Assembly: GCA_013433145.1 (NCBI GenBank)
Contig: CM024174.1
Span: 7,286,336 to 7,350,335 of the forward strand
Origin: Ascaris suum
Taxonomy: Eukaryota > Nematoda > Chromadorea > Rhabditida > Ascarididae
Direction of reading: 5' to 3'
Length of the DNA stretch: 64,000 nt
Shown: positions 11,356 through 21,684 of the stretch, in pieces
Position numbering within the stretch: the first letter of the stretch is position 1
Layout: each line of letters begins with the position of its first letter
Program-made: the position numbers and the translations under genes
Notes under the pieces: model-generated
The model's database searches: none
Seen by the model: only the letters and a program-made list of their open reading frames with translations
Told to the model about the DNA's origin: nothing

Positions 11356-12105
11356 CTAAAATTGTCAAGTGGCCATTTGATTCCAAAGCCAAATGATCAA
11401 GGGTCTATATCGCACATACATTCACCCATCCCCCTCTTTAGGGAAGGTCCCAAGCATATTTGGCGAGTGTCAGCTAATTCTTCAAAATTCATGCATTGAA
11501 TAGCATTCATAAAAGCCAATTTAAAGCAAAAATATCTCGAAAGACTAAGCGACCAATGACGCAATTCGGGCATGTGGACAGTTCAAGTTTAAGTAACCTT
11601 TTTTCGAGACCTCCCAAATAAGAACACAATGAACGACAACAAGAAAGTAAGGAATACATCTGTACCTCCAGCAGTCGTTAGGCTTACCGACCCTTTTACT
11701 TACATCCTCGCATGATATTTTGTGTTAAGAAACTTATGTCACTATTGAGCTTTATGCTAATCACAACAAAACTTGCTAATTTGAACGGTGCAGAAAAAAG
11801 TACTGAAGGTTTGCCGACGCTCAGAACCGCTCGTCATTTCTAGACATTCGTGAAATGAAAAACAGCAGCAACTAAATACATCATGATAAACCATCAGTGT
11901 GCATTCGATACAGAGAACTAGAAAAGCTGGACACAAAAAAAGGGTATACTTCATCTATACAGAGAAATGAAGTTTTCCCTGAATATACTCGTTTACTTAT
12001 TCTGTCTTCTCAGCTAGCGCAAGAAACGAAGGCTCACTCGGAAAATTAAACCAACCAACACTTCAGGCACCAAGTATGTAGATGCAGCAGCGCAGAGCAG
12101 AATAC

Positions 12106-12539
12106 AACCCGCTAAATTTTTACTGCTTCGAAAACTTTGCAGGTTAGATTTATAGGAGAGAGAACGACGTTTTGAAAGTCTTCCATGTTAAAATGTTCAC
12201 AAAATTTATGCCTAAGGACATAGAACAGGCTTAAAAAGTTGCGGCGAGTTCCTGTCGGGGCAGTCATAGAGAACCGTCTCCAAATTCTTACCTCTATGAC
12301 CTGTGCGTCGGAATCTCCGCTCCAACTTATCGCTGCGGTCGGTGACCCCTCATTCGCAGACTGCTTGCTCCACAAAATATGTGATTATGGTACGGCTTAG
12401 TTTTCATACTTGTCACCTGCTTTTTGGCAGATGTTGCGAATATCTTAAATTGCAAAATTTTCAAGACGACTTTCTCCCTCTTAGAAGTCCAATCGAGAAA
12501 ATTTTCGAATTTGTATGGGCAATAAAAATTTAGCGGGTT
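12106..12539. mobile_element. MITE-like element with long imperfect terminal inverted repeats
   Basis: The left end AACCCGCTAAATTTTTACTG (12106) matches the reverse complement of the right end (…AATAAAAATTTAGCGGGTT at 12539). Similarity continues inward for roughly 100 bp per arm with small gaps: left ...GGAGAGAGAACGACGTTTTG..., right on the opposite strand ...GAGGGAGAAAGTCGTCTTG.... The total length is about 434 bp with no convincing coding capacity, as expected of a non-autonomous DNA transposon. No clear target-site duplication was found, so the exact superfamily is open. Open frames on both strands inside it are by-products of the arms. Confidence 0.72.
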
Positions 12540-12883
12540 CTTTCCCATTCTATTCCAACTAAAGAATTGCCAATTTAGACGGACGGATTTGATAACATTA
12601 AACGTGGGACTTTTCTAGCTTTGCTGTTTCTAGTTGTTTGGAAATTCGGACTGATTGGTGTAGGCAATGCGTTGTGACGTGTCGTGTGATCGTCTTGCGC
12701 AGTACGTGGTGGGCTGAAGCGTTGAATGCGGGGTGTTGCAGTTGCGCTTCGTGTAACTAGTAGTGCGTTGCGCTGCGAGAAGGAACGTAAGGTTATGAGT
12801 AGGTCATGGGTTCAGCTAATGGCGCTATAATCAGTGGCGATATCCTGCTAGTAGCAGCATAGGCACTGTTATTGAGAGAAGCT

Positions 12884-13630
12884 CCTTAAACCAAAACCAA
12901 CTGCTTTTCAAAGTCCTTAAACCAACTGCTTTTCAAAGAAGCCGGGACTAGAGAATTCCCCGCCTTCTTGCCCTCCAACTTTTTCGTCAGGATCAGCTCT
13001 CCAAAAAATTCGATCCCCGTCGAGCAGTTTTCGAACTTTTTCGTCTGCGGTTCCTGTTCCGATAAATTGCTCCGCAACGGCGTCGCTACTCGACCCGAAA
13101 TCTTCCCCCCACAACACGCAGGGTGCTCTTTGTGGATTTCGGTTATTAACGGAAGTCCACAACTCACTTTCACAACATCTCCAAATAACGTCTCGTTGAT
13201 CTGAATAACGTAGTTTTCTCCTCCGACAACTGTCAGAATCGTCTCGATATCGCTGAGTTCCACATGCGTAAACCGAATCTCACTGCCGCATTCTCCAAAT
13301 AACGGCTTCTCCGTCTTTTTCGTGTCTTTTTCTGCAGTCGTCACTACCGTCAATGTTGTCTACAAGCATATGATCAAATTTCCTTCACATCTCAACATCG
13401 AAAACAATTATATTTCTTTTCTCGTCTTTGGAGCCTCTGCTCTTTCGTCTCACGAAGTCTCACTTCATCTGCCATTTCATGCAATGCACCGTTCGTACTT
13501 TTTCCCTTGCCATATTATTCCAACCCAAGTCTTTGCTTTTCATTCCCGCTCCTTTCGAATTCACCTTAGCTTCATCTTTCCTCACGGGTTCTGTATTTTT
13601 CACTTGCTCACTTTAACCCGGTGATTACTT
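12884..13630 (-). pseudogene. Coding-like region with frame switch at a G6 run
   Basis: One minus frame (13362-12886) is open for about 158 codons after an acceptor-like CTTGTAG. Its first half is convincing: FGECGSEIRFTHVELSDIET, then GGENYVIQINETLFGDVV. From the GGGGGG run near 13109 the better coding signature (glycine, aspartate and glutamate codons starting with G) passes to another frame containing EDFGSSSDAVAEQFIGTG and DEKVGGQEGGEFSS. Upstream, lysine/glutamate-rich frames continue to about 13620. A 24 bp direct duplication at 12884-12938 alters the C-terminus. Most likely a decayed gene or an assembly indel. The family is unknown. Confidence 0.33.
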
Positions 13631-13782
13631 CAGAAGCCATATTACACGTGACCACGTCGGAAAACAGTGACTACACAACTTTATCGTTAAAAGTGCAAAG
13701 ACGAGCGTGTTTGGTTCTATATGTATGAACAGATGTTAGATGAGATCATCAATTATCAGTAGATAAATAGATTCTAACTCTC

Positions 13783-14196
13783 TTGGTGTTCTTTGAAGTA
13801 AATCAATTTTCTTTGCCTTTTGGGACTAAAAAATACCGCTTGAAAACTCCGTGTACGTGCATGGTCCAGACTACTTCAATGACGCACAGCTTCAGCACGA
13901 ACAAACGCGTCATCCTTCGCTTTCCTACAAAAGCCACTGCGCTGCCTGATGTGGACCGGTGCCTCATCGCGCACCGTTCCCGTCTAGTTAATACTTTATC
14001 TTCGCTGTATTTGTTCTGTGGAACTGCTTGTCAATCTCAAGACGAAGAAGAAAAGTTCTCATGTGCTAAAATACGGCGAACGATAAGCCCTCATCCAGTA
14101 ATCGCTATTGGGGATCACAGGGATTTCCTGATGATGAGTTTTTCCAAGAAAGATGATGCGGAATTTTACTTGAGGTCATGGACTGTTGATTCCTAA
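13783..14196 (+). CDS. Long open frame, 137 codons, doubtful
   Basis: The plus frame is open from an in-frame TTG to TAA, with no ATG near its start and no clear splice signals. The C-terminal third (SQDEEEKFSCAKIRRTIS, then GDHRDFLMMSFSKKDDAEF) looks most protein-like. It abuts, tail to tail, the minus-strand terminal exon that ends at 14193. Length alone is not decisive at this base composition. No family is recognised. Confidence 0.22.
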   Translation: MVFFEVNQFSLPFGTKKYRLKTPCTCMVQTTSMTHSFSTNKRVILRFPTKATALPDVDRCLIAHRSRLVNTLSSLYLFCGTACQSQDEEEKFSCAKIRRTISPHPVIAIGDHRDFLMMSFSKKDDAEFYLRSWTVDS

Positions 14197-16412
14197 CCAG
14201 CACAAATATTAATGCATACTTCAGTAAGCTTCTTGCGGCATTCTTCAAGAACGCGGCAATCAGTGCTTTGATTAATACCTTCGCAGCTCTCCGCTTGCAC
14301 GTACTGGCCTAGCCGCCCCTTCACCGCCATAACCTTAGCGTTGTGGATCACCATCTGGAATTGTTGCAAAGGGAATATTAGTATAATAACCGATCAACTT
14401 AATGGTGGAAAACCCTGGCATATCCTGCGATATCAAAAGCTACACAAAATGAATTTGTAACGATATACAAAACCGATACCTTTATCGGATGAAACCTGTC
14501 CCAGTACCGCCTGATCCTAAGACATCCGTAGATTTAACTAACGTGCGCTAGAACAATCCAGGATCATACATGGATTGCCGCACCTCTATCCATCCCCTTC
14601 CTTCCCCAGTTTGAAGTCATCAGTTGTGGGTGTCGAGAAATTCAAAAGGGCATGAATTGCGAAGTAAAGCACTTCAAACGAAAAACATTACAGCATATAT
14701 AAAAGCGTACTTGCCGGAAAGTTGAAAATATTTCTTTCCAACGAGGAAACACTGTAGCGTAATTATTAAAAACTTTTCGAAAACGGTTACCGACTTAGAA
14801 GAAAGAAATGCGAATGTTAATGGAAACCCATGATTCTCTATGTGACTTTCAAGATGAAGAACAAAGGTATGCAAGCAAGCGGCACGAAAGTGCGTGTGCT
14901 GCCAAAAATGCCCCGTCAAAAAATAGCCTTTCAATAGAGTAAGTCTGCTGCAGGAGTGCAGCATATAATCGCAGCACTCTTCACATTAATTCAAAACTTG
15001 CAAATGAACAACATGCTGAGGTGTGATACGAGGGGCTCGGCGTAGCTGTTATGACCCCTTCAAGCTACTCGATTGCTCAGCCTTCTGCCTCTTACATTTT
15101 TTCATTGAGGCACTTAAAAACGCAGCCGAAACTTCATATCTTGCGAGCATATTTGAATTGAGGAAGCAAGTTCCAATTTCATCAAACGAGCCTGCAAGTG
15201 AAATTGTGCTCTCACCTCTACCCGAATCACCTTCTGTAGCGCGCCTTCAGTTATTCAAATGAACCTCGTCGAGCACCCCGATCCTGGGCCAATGCGTTTT
15301 TGGGCATACAGTTCGCTGCTCACCACTATTTTGACATAAATGCACATTTATATGTTTCGTATTTGAAAATACTTCTTCTGCTCTGAAATTCTGAGATGCG
15401 CATATGGCGCGTTCGAGAATCGAAATTCAAATTCACATAGCTGCAGTTATTAAACACTATGCGATAGGTTCCACATAAAAAGAATGGCTCATATTTCACC
15501 TTTCCGAAATAAACAACATTTGCCATTTACCATACTAGGAGTTGTCACTAGCAGCATTTTAACTATTCACGAATCGTTGCCGGGAACGACCACGCTGCGG
15601 CTCTTCTTTCGCTCATCGAGCTCAGTGATATCTGTTCCTCTCCGCTATGTTATACTCGATTTTCTCTACTTCTATGGGCGCGTTGTCAAACTTGCTCGTT
15701 ATTGTGTGCATTGTGCTCGGTTATATTTTTTCATCCTCGTTAGTCGGTCTTAAATTCCTGTACAATCCAGTGCGCAGCCGGAGGCCTGTCCTGCGCAGTC
15801 ATAGTGCAACAGTTGCGAACCTTGTCACATTGTTTTCACTGTTTTTAAAGCAACTCATAGTTTAGCCAAAAAATTGACTCTTTTAAACACGCTGGAACTT
15901 TACCGGATATTTACCTTGTCTTTCGCACATGGCTGGAGCCATACCGTCCAACCTTACTTATCCCGGAAGTGCGCCTTGGACAAACACAGAACAAGATTGG
16001 CAAGACGCACAGCGAGAAGTCGATTTGCGACGATGAAGAGCATAGCGACGAGGACGAGTCAGGTATAGGTGACACGTGACATAACTATCTTTGTGATCCC
16101 GACCACTTCATCCGACCGTTCCAATCACTCAGCATACTTTTTGAAATCATCGCATCTGATGACAAAAAGTCACGACGATATGCAATCTGATAAAAGTCGG
16201 CACTATATGCGTTCACGAAGGCATATGAAGAAAAAAGTGCTTACCTTCTCGAACAAGTAATTACGAATTTTCAGCCAGTGCCGATCGGTAGTGAGAAGAG
16301 TTGAGTGAATAGCAATGCCGGTCGATATATATGGTGCCGTGCTCAAGTACCTATCAAAAGTGGATATGGCATCGGCATCGCCTTCTTCGCTAACGATCTG
16401 TCTCAGATTCAC
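14193..16412 (-). CDS. Last two exons of an unknown gene
   Basis: Exon 16412-16245 is preceded by TTCATGGTTGCAG and followed by GTAAGC. It encodes 56 residues in phase 0 at both ends, with EEGDADAISTFDRYLSTAPY and TDRHWLKIRNYLFEK. Exon 14354-14193 is preceded by CAACAATTCCAG, opens in phase 0 with MVIHNAKVMAVKGRLGQY and ends with five cysteines (SCEG, DCR, ECRKK, VC and C near the end) before TAG. Both exons are more GC-rich than their flanks. Joined across a 1.9 kb intron they give one frame. The cysteine-rich end suggests an extracellular or disulphide-bonded protein. No family is recognised. Earlier exons may include 18916-18681. Confidence 0.48.
15023..15262 (+). CDS. Possible terminal exon, unknown
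   Basis: The open plus frame ends at TGA 15262. Its later part is hydrophilic and protein-like (EALKNAAETSYLASIFELRK, then SNEPASEIVLSPLPESPS). A pyrimidine-rich TTTTTTCATTGAG precedes that part and could be an acceptor. No ATG is evident. Weak. Confidence 0.25.
   Translation: MIRGARRSCYDPFKLLDCSAFCLLHFFIEALKNAAETSYLASIFELRKQVPISSNEPASEIVLSPLPESPSVARLQLFK
15861..16190 (+). pseudogene. 110-codon frame with one in-frame TGA, unknown
   Basis: Starting after an acceptor-like CAACTCATAG, the frame reads FSQKIDSFKHAGTLPDIYLV, FRTWLEPYRPTLLIPEVRLG, then an acidic stretch CDDEEHSDEDESG. A TGA falls at 16077-16079. The same frame resumes as HNYLCDPDHFIRPFQSLSIL and ends at TGA 16188-16190. A CAG|GTATAG donor occurs just before the internal stop, so the first part may simply be an exon ending at about 16061. 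No family is recognised. Decay, an intron or chance are all possible. Confidence 0.33.
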
Positions 16413-16489
16413 CTGCAACCATGAAGTCGACAGCGTTATTGACCTCAGCAATGAATTCAGCAGGTCGAAAGTAAATACTTGAAAATTCA

Positions 16490-18310
16490 TGATAAAGGTC
16501 CCGCTAGACGGAAGCCTTATGGTTTTGCCTTGGTAGCGGAGTTAAGCGATTTCCTGAACAAAACCTTCCCTTCACCTCACATTATTAACAAAAAGTTCTG
16601 TCATTCTAAGTATTATGCAAATTAGAGGCCAATGTACTGCTGTAATGAAGGCAGACTTAACAATTCGACAAGTACACTGCGGCGATAAAGGAATAAAATT
16701 CTATGAAGTGAACTGCATCTTCTCTTCAGCGCATGCAGCTAAACACGACGAAATGAGATTAGGGGATGCTTGAACTCGCTTAACGATGAAAGTCCATGCG
16801 CGACCTGTTCGCCGTTAAAAAGTCGCAGGATACAATGATGCATGCAGTGATTGCAGCGGTATCAAAAATTCTTCAAATATCAACTGGCCAGTGCAACTAG
16901 CGATCATCCTTTACAAACATGCGTGCTGACAACTTGCTGATAACGTCGACTGGAAACAATTTTCTGAAGCGATTCATCAAAAGATCAGAGAGTTTATCGA
17001 ATAAAGCCGAGAGCTAGTGTTAAGAAGCTGTTTTCTGGAAAGGAATTCCTATGTGAATCACCCGGAGCAAAGTAAAGCGAGTCGCATGATGACTTATAAT
17101 GTTGCACCTGTAAAATTACAACTCACTACTTTTCATCACCTCTCTTCGATAACGGCTCACAGCTTCACGACTGCATTCTCTTCAGCGTATCCCATTGTCT
17201 CAGCCGCCCATTAACCTCATTAGCTCATCGCTATTTGGTATCGCTCAATGTGATGTTCTCGATGAGTTTTCTAGCTCGAGTCAAACAAACTAATATAGTG
17301 CTGCGCTAGGGGAACAAAACAACGAAGCTTTTTGGGATAAGAAGTCTGCAGTAATTATTATGGGCCAAATACGCCTTTGTTTTACTCTTCGACGACACTT
17401 TACTGAAAAGGCTCGAGGCAAAAACGCGCACATGCGTGCAAGTGCTTGCTTACGATGGGATGCAAAGTGTAGCAGGAAATAACGCCAAAAGAGTAAACAT
17501 TCCAGGCTGACGCTTCTCAAAATCCGCTGCTCTAAGTGATACTGCACGAAAGACGGCTGGCTGAGGACGAAGGCGGAGGAGAAGTTTTGAAGACAGGAGA
17601 TGAGTATGCAATGACATCTTTCGAGGGCACTATATGGTGGGTACTTGCCAACGAAATGCTCGGCTACCAAAAAAGTAGTGAGATGTCTCAGGGATCCGCA
17701 GATGGATCAACTGGTTTGTAACTACCCGAGAATTTCATAAAAGCCCGGATCAGAAAGGTCGAAGTTTTGGAGGGTGGGCCAAAGCAAAATTATGATCCTC
17801 TGTAAACCTGCTGTTCATCTTTCAAAATGCTCCTTTACAATGTCGTGAAAGGGCGATTATGCCATCAGAATTATGCAGAATCAGAAGACAGGAGGGGAGT
17901 GAGAACCGAAGAAAAAAAGAACAAAGGAAATTTTCCATAGCTTGGTTGTTAGCGCAAAGGCCCAGCATAACGCTGACGGAAAAATTGCAGCAGTAGCAGG
18001 GCTGCTGCGCTCGCTACCGTGTAGTTCAGGTGGCCCCGGAGTGTAGATAGGCATAGTTGTGACTTGTTTATGAACTGATAGGTGTAATAAGCCCTAAATA
18101 AGCATACTTAGGAGAACGTTTCGATTAACTCCGATTATATTCGGACAAGCTAGCTGCAGAGGTAAGGAATACAGACGTGACACTTTTAAGGCAAGTTATA
18201 ATAAGTTACAAGCAAAACACACAGCATGACTTGTAAATTGTGGCAGTGACGCGGAATGTTCCAAGCTTAGCATTCAAGGGCTCGCCATGCCACGGAAGGT
18301 GGAACACGCA
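16490..18310. other. No well-supported gene; mostly intronic or intergenic
   Basis: This would be intron if the minus-strand exons on either side belong together. A few short frames stand out (a plus frame at about 16798-16902 with KKSQDTMMHAVIAAVSKI, and another at 17536-17721), but none has a good acceptor and donor pair. No repeats of note. Confidence 0.4.
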
Positions 18311-18319
18311 CTTACTTAC

Positions 18320-18554
18320 CCCGTCGCATTGCAGCGTTGACCCTTAGGGAGATTGGCAACGGAGATCGAAGGACGGACATTTTCAAAAACTCGTCTGTTC
18401 CCATACCCTCTTTATTGTCTTTCCACCACTGTTCTCCCTTCTCCCAACTGCCCACCAACCCACGTGAAGTACAACACAACTCATGTAAATGAAGATTTGT
18501 TGCTGTCCATCGCCTTCGATTAATTCGGCCAATCTCTTGCTGGCATATCTTCAC
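18320..18554 (-). CDS. Possible first exon ending at a perfect donor
   Basis: An ATG at 18554 opens a frame of 78 codons (MKICQQEIGRINRRRWTATN at the start) that reaches GGGTAAGTAAG, an excellent donor, at 18319. The product has three cysteines and no signal peptide. A second frame over the last 75 bp also looks coding. It lies between two minus-strand exon candidates, so an internal exon in another frame is the alternative. Confidence 0.28.
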
Positions 18555-18680
18555 ATTCCATTGTTTATGTATGCCGGTAACAGCAGCGAGTACCTGTCCC
18601 TTTTGCTATCGGTTGCCAATCAATCAATTTTCACTGATGTGAAAAGAAACTGTACGCGGTGAAGAAGTACATCATCTTAC

Positions 18681-18916
18681 CGCTCGCAGTATGTTTATTT
18701 TGAAGAACGATAAATGGGCAATCCTCGTTCGATAACTCTCGATCATCTTGCTGGAAAATGACATGAAACATTACTACCTGGACATCCTTAGCTTGGCAAA
18801 CTCTGGCGAATTCCAAACTATTCATGACCGCGGACAGATCATAGGAATTAGAAGTCTTTAAGAGACAACGAAGTTTGTTGGCGATGCCATTACTCGTGAT
18901 TTTTTTCTCCACATTC
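18681..18916 (-). CDS. Candidate internal exon, 78 codons, unknown protein
   Basis: The acceptor AACATTCAAATAG precedes 18916 and the donor GTAAGA follows 18681. The frame is open throughout (1 + 234 + 1 bases). The peptide carries GIANKLRCLLKTSNSYDLSA, VMNSLEFARVCQAKDVQVVM and DDRELSNEDCPFIVL, a well-mixed composition with three cysteines. It is not recognised. A 27 nt GT...CAG stretch inside keeps the frame and is read here as coding. It may lie upstream of the exons at 16412 and 14354, though a linking exon is missing. Confidence 0.45.
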
Positions 18917-18932
18917 CTATTTGAATGTTCAG

Positions 18933-19373
18933 CGCTCCAATGAAGCTGGCACTTCTTGGGGCACCTCTACTTTTACACTGGATGCGCTTCTGCGGAAAAG
19001 TTTAGTGGAACATCAATCGAGTCTGTTTTCTAAGTACTGCCCCTTAGGGCTTCGGTAACTAATTCCTCAAGCAGTTTGAAACTCGACTAGGCGATTTGAA
19101 CTTCTTCAACGTTAACCTCAGAAGCACGATCTCTGCAAGGCGAATGGCGCTCTGGTCAAAAAAGTGTATTTGAAATTATGAATTGAGCTGCTGCACAAAT
19201 GCCTAATGAAGTTGAATAATAAATGCTCAGGACATATACAGTCTATAAAAGAAGTATGAGTTTTGAGCATTTTCATATTTCAGCCTTTACTCACTGGTAC
19301 GAACATATGGCCTGTACGCCTGCCAAGAGTAGAAAACCGACGTTCGGCAAAAGATGAAATGGAAGTGGCTTAA
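18933..19373 (+). CDS. Two plus-strand terminal-exon candidates
   Basis: A frame starting after CCTATTTGAATGTTCAG (about 18932) runs 41 codons to TAA with TSWGTSTFTLDALLRKSLVE. Separately, a perfect acceptor TTTTCATATTTCAG ends at 19283. It is followed by 29 phase-0 codons (PLLTGTNIWPVRLPRVENRR, then SAKDEMEVA) and TAA at 19373. They cannot both end the same transcript unless alternatively used. Functions unknown. Confidence 0.28.
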
Positions 19374-19819
19374 CGTCAACTAGTAGATATGTTTCACTGA
19401 GCAAACGTAGTGGTGATTCTTATCAGAGCGACTCACCAAAGTCGCAGTTATAGTTCAGATTAATTAATTATGGGTCAAGTATTTCGAATGATCGGCCAAT
19501 CTTTCATACTCTAGGACTCTAAGGTGCGGCAGCCAAACTCTCGAACTCTAAGGGTCAAGCTAAGTCTTTGTCGATGTTTGCTCGTAGTTTTTTGACTTCG
19601 CAGCGGCAGTCAACCGCAGGGTGGATAGTGCTGCGTTAGCTGTTCGTTTGTTAGAAAAGAAAAGTACAGGAAGTATGCGCAAAAGGAGGACGGATTTTGC
19701 AGCCACTCTAATAAAAATTGAGGTTTATCTGTACAACTAGCAATAATCCTTGCTTTTCTGCAACAACTGCATTCGTTCAGCAGCTGGGCAGCTTTTAGGA
19801 TTTCTTTTCAGCGACTAAA

Positions 19820-20104
19820 ATGTTGCTGAGGGTTTTTAATCGAAATCACAATGTAGCATTTGATCGGTCACTGCCACGTCCCGGAATGGCAACCGACCAA
19901 CCGAATTCAGTTTTTACACACCAAAATTCGTATTTGAGGTCTCTCGCTTTCAACTTCCGCTGCAGCTCAAAGCAACCGAAGGTGAAGGCGAGCAGAGTCA
20001 AGGCTGGTTCAAATCCGCTCGTCGAATCCGCTCGCAGAATGAGAAATCGAGAAAATGGGTTGTTTTTTTATAAATTTTTCATCCATTTCCAACGGTCTCA
20101 GTGA
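19820..20104 (+). CDS. Candidate small gene, 94 residues
   Basis: An ATG lies 9 bases after a perfect acceptor (GGATTTCTTTTCAG), the arrangement seen when a nematode transcript is trans-spliced to a spliced leader. The product starts MLLRVFNRNHNVAFDRSLPR and is strongly basic in its centre (KQPKVKASRVKAGSNP), ending with an aromatic-rich tail. No family is recognised. The acceptor could equally be that of an internal exon. Confidence 0.3.
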   Translation: MLLRVFNRNHNVAFDRSLPRPGMATDQPNSVFTHQNSYLRSLAFNFRCSSKQPKVKASRVKAGSNPLVESARRMRNRENGLFFYKFFIHFQRSQ

Positions 20105-20202
20105 GGGGGGATTATATTTAAAATTCTTACTCTAAAATCTACTAATACACGCTCTGCTTTTTTCGAAAACTGTGCTATGCTGCCTGCATAACATCTTAGA
20201 AT

Positions 20203-20518
20203 ATAACGTAGTTTGAGAGGTGCAGGAAATATAAATGTTCACGAGCAGGAAGTAGAGGCGATTTTATTTTCGACAAGTCTTTTTGCTGAAGAGAAGCTTC
20301 TCTTGCCTATAAAAGCAGTTATGAAAGGTATATTAAGGAAGAGTACTCGCGCATACGTGCAGTGCGAGTCGTGTTGTGACAGTATGTAAGCACAAAAACA
20401 GTTGCGAATTTTGTTGAGAGGCTCACACTGTCGGAACTTTTCAATGAACGATCGGTTGTCCGCTCTTCAAGGAGACTGCCTTTGGGTCTTTTAATGAATA
20501 GCCCTCAATGTCTTTGAG
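20203..20518 (+). CDS. Two adjoining coding-like frames, unknown
   Basis: The first frame has INVHEQEVEAILFSTSLFAE then EKLLLPIKAVMK, and reaches a GTATAT donor-like site before continuing to TAA at about 20390. The second frame, after a TGTGACAG acceptor-like site, has TVANFVERLTLSELFNERSV to a TGA near 20515. The intron they would imply (about 55 bp) does not fit the phases. No start codon. Tentative. Confidence 0.25.
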
Positions 20519-20673
20519 CGAACTAAGGCACACAAGCGGCGTCCCCTCGAGTTGTCAAAAAATGAGAGCAATTAGCTCGTGCCGCCCAGTCGTCCAACTC
20601 TGAGCTGACTAGTTTTCACGTTGCGTCCAACTAGAATTAGTGTTTTGTCGATGAGCATTTCCGATCGAAACTC

Positions 20674-21024
20674 TTATGACTCAAGTTGTGGGCATCCATA
20701 ACATGCTTTTATGCTGAGAACATCCGATAAAGATGAATGGGAATACAGCCAGATTGTGCTTGCAACCATTTGAAACGTAACCCGTCGGCGTCGATTGTCG
20801 TTGCCGAGTTCTACTTAAAAAACATACCATTGTGCTGTCGTAAGAGCATATCCGTGACCGCAGGTATCGGCTGAACAGCAACAAGACGAACAACAGGACC
20901 AGCTCTCGTAGCCGACTGAAATGCGAATGTTTGACTCCTCATCTTTAACATCTCTAAAATTCTCTGGCACAGTTCCGTAATCCCGAAGTTGGTATCTGGA
21001 TTGCAAATTTGCTCCACTGCTCAT
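20674..21024 (-). CDS. Two-exon small gene with cysteine cluster, 93 residues
   Basis: An ATG at 21024 sits six bases inside a perfect acceptor (GATCACTTTTCAG), so the transcript could be trans-spliced or could continue an upstream exon. Exon 21024-20828 encodes MSSGANLQSRYQLRDYGTVP, an acidic stretch, then WSCCSSCCCSADTCGHGY, seven cysteines in twelve residues. It ends at a GTATGT donor. After a 69 bp intron, exon 20758-20674 adds WLYSHSSLSDVLSIKACYGC and ends PQLES. Lengths 197 + 85 = 282 bp give one clean frame. The clustered cysteines suggest metal binding, palmitoylation or a disulphide-rich fold. No family is recognised. Phase 0 also matches the exon ending near 21685, so it may be the tail of that gene. 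Confidence 0.48.
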
Positions 21025-21684
21025 GGTCGCCTGAAAAGTGATCATAGGTCTTACGGAAGGTTCATCACTAGCTATCGTAGCCTGCCTCCAGGTGAGCTCT
21101 AAGATCGTTACGACATGGGATACTTAACAGGTCAAATGTAGAGCAAGACTTGCACGAGTATTTGCCCCAATGGTGTGAAAGAGAAGTACCATGAAAATAA
21201 CGGAGAACAAAAAAAAGCAAACGTTTGTAAACAGTCGGACTAACCAATGCAAAAATTTAGACTAGAAGTAAATCTCTTATCGACCTTAAGAACTTGAAAC
21301 CTTTAAAACCTAAAGGACTTGGTTACTTTAATGAAACTTTCGCGACCTACCCTGTGATCGTGATAAATATAAAGCAACCCAAATGAAGGTGCTCGCTGAC
21401 ATCATAAAAATAGAGCCGCCATGGAGGTAGTGATGAGGACGATAAACGTCTCGCAAGCATAACTCACATTACTGATAAATCCAGTAAACACCACAAGGTG
21501 GAGAATAGGAAGTATATTATGAGAAATTTCCGTGAAAACCAGTTTTGAATATGTTGACGCTCTACACTCATACGCTCTTTGTTAGATTTATTGATGTGGA
21601 CAAAAAGGCGACAGCCGTGTGGCAGCTAAATCTTGGCCTTGCCACTCAGGTTGCCTTACATTCTTATGGTGCTGCAAATTAGTT

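Noticed and set aside
12600..12860. GT-rich stretch as a regulatory or CpG-type region
   Set aside because: No recognisable binding site or adjacent start; composition alone is not evidence.
9686..16190. In-frame TGA codons read as selenocysteine
   Set aside because: No SECIS-like hairpin was identified, other broken frames have TAA or TAG, and no selenoprotein family is recognised.
19990..20030. GGTTCAAATCC word resembling a tRNA T-loop
   Set aside because: The flanking bases do not pair into a T-stem and no acceptor, D or anticodon arms can be drawn.
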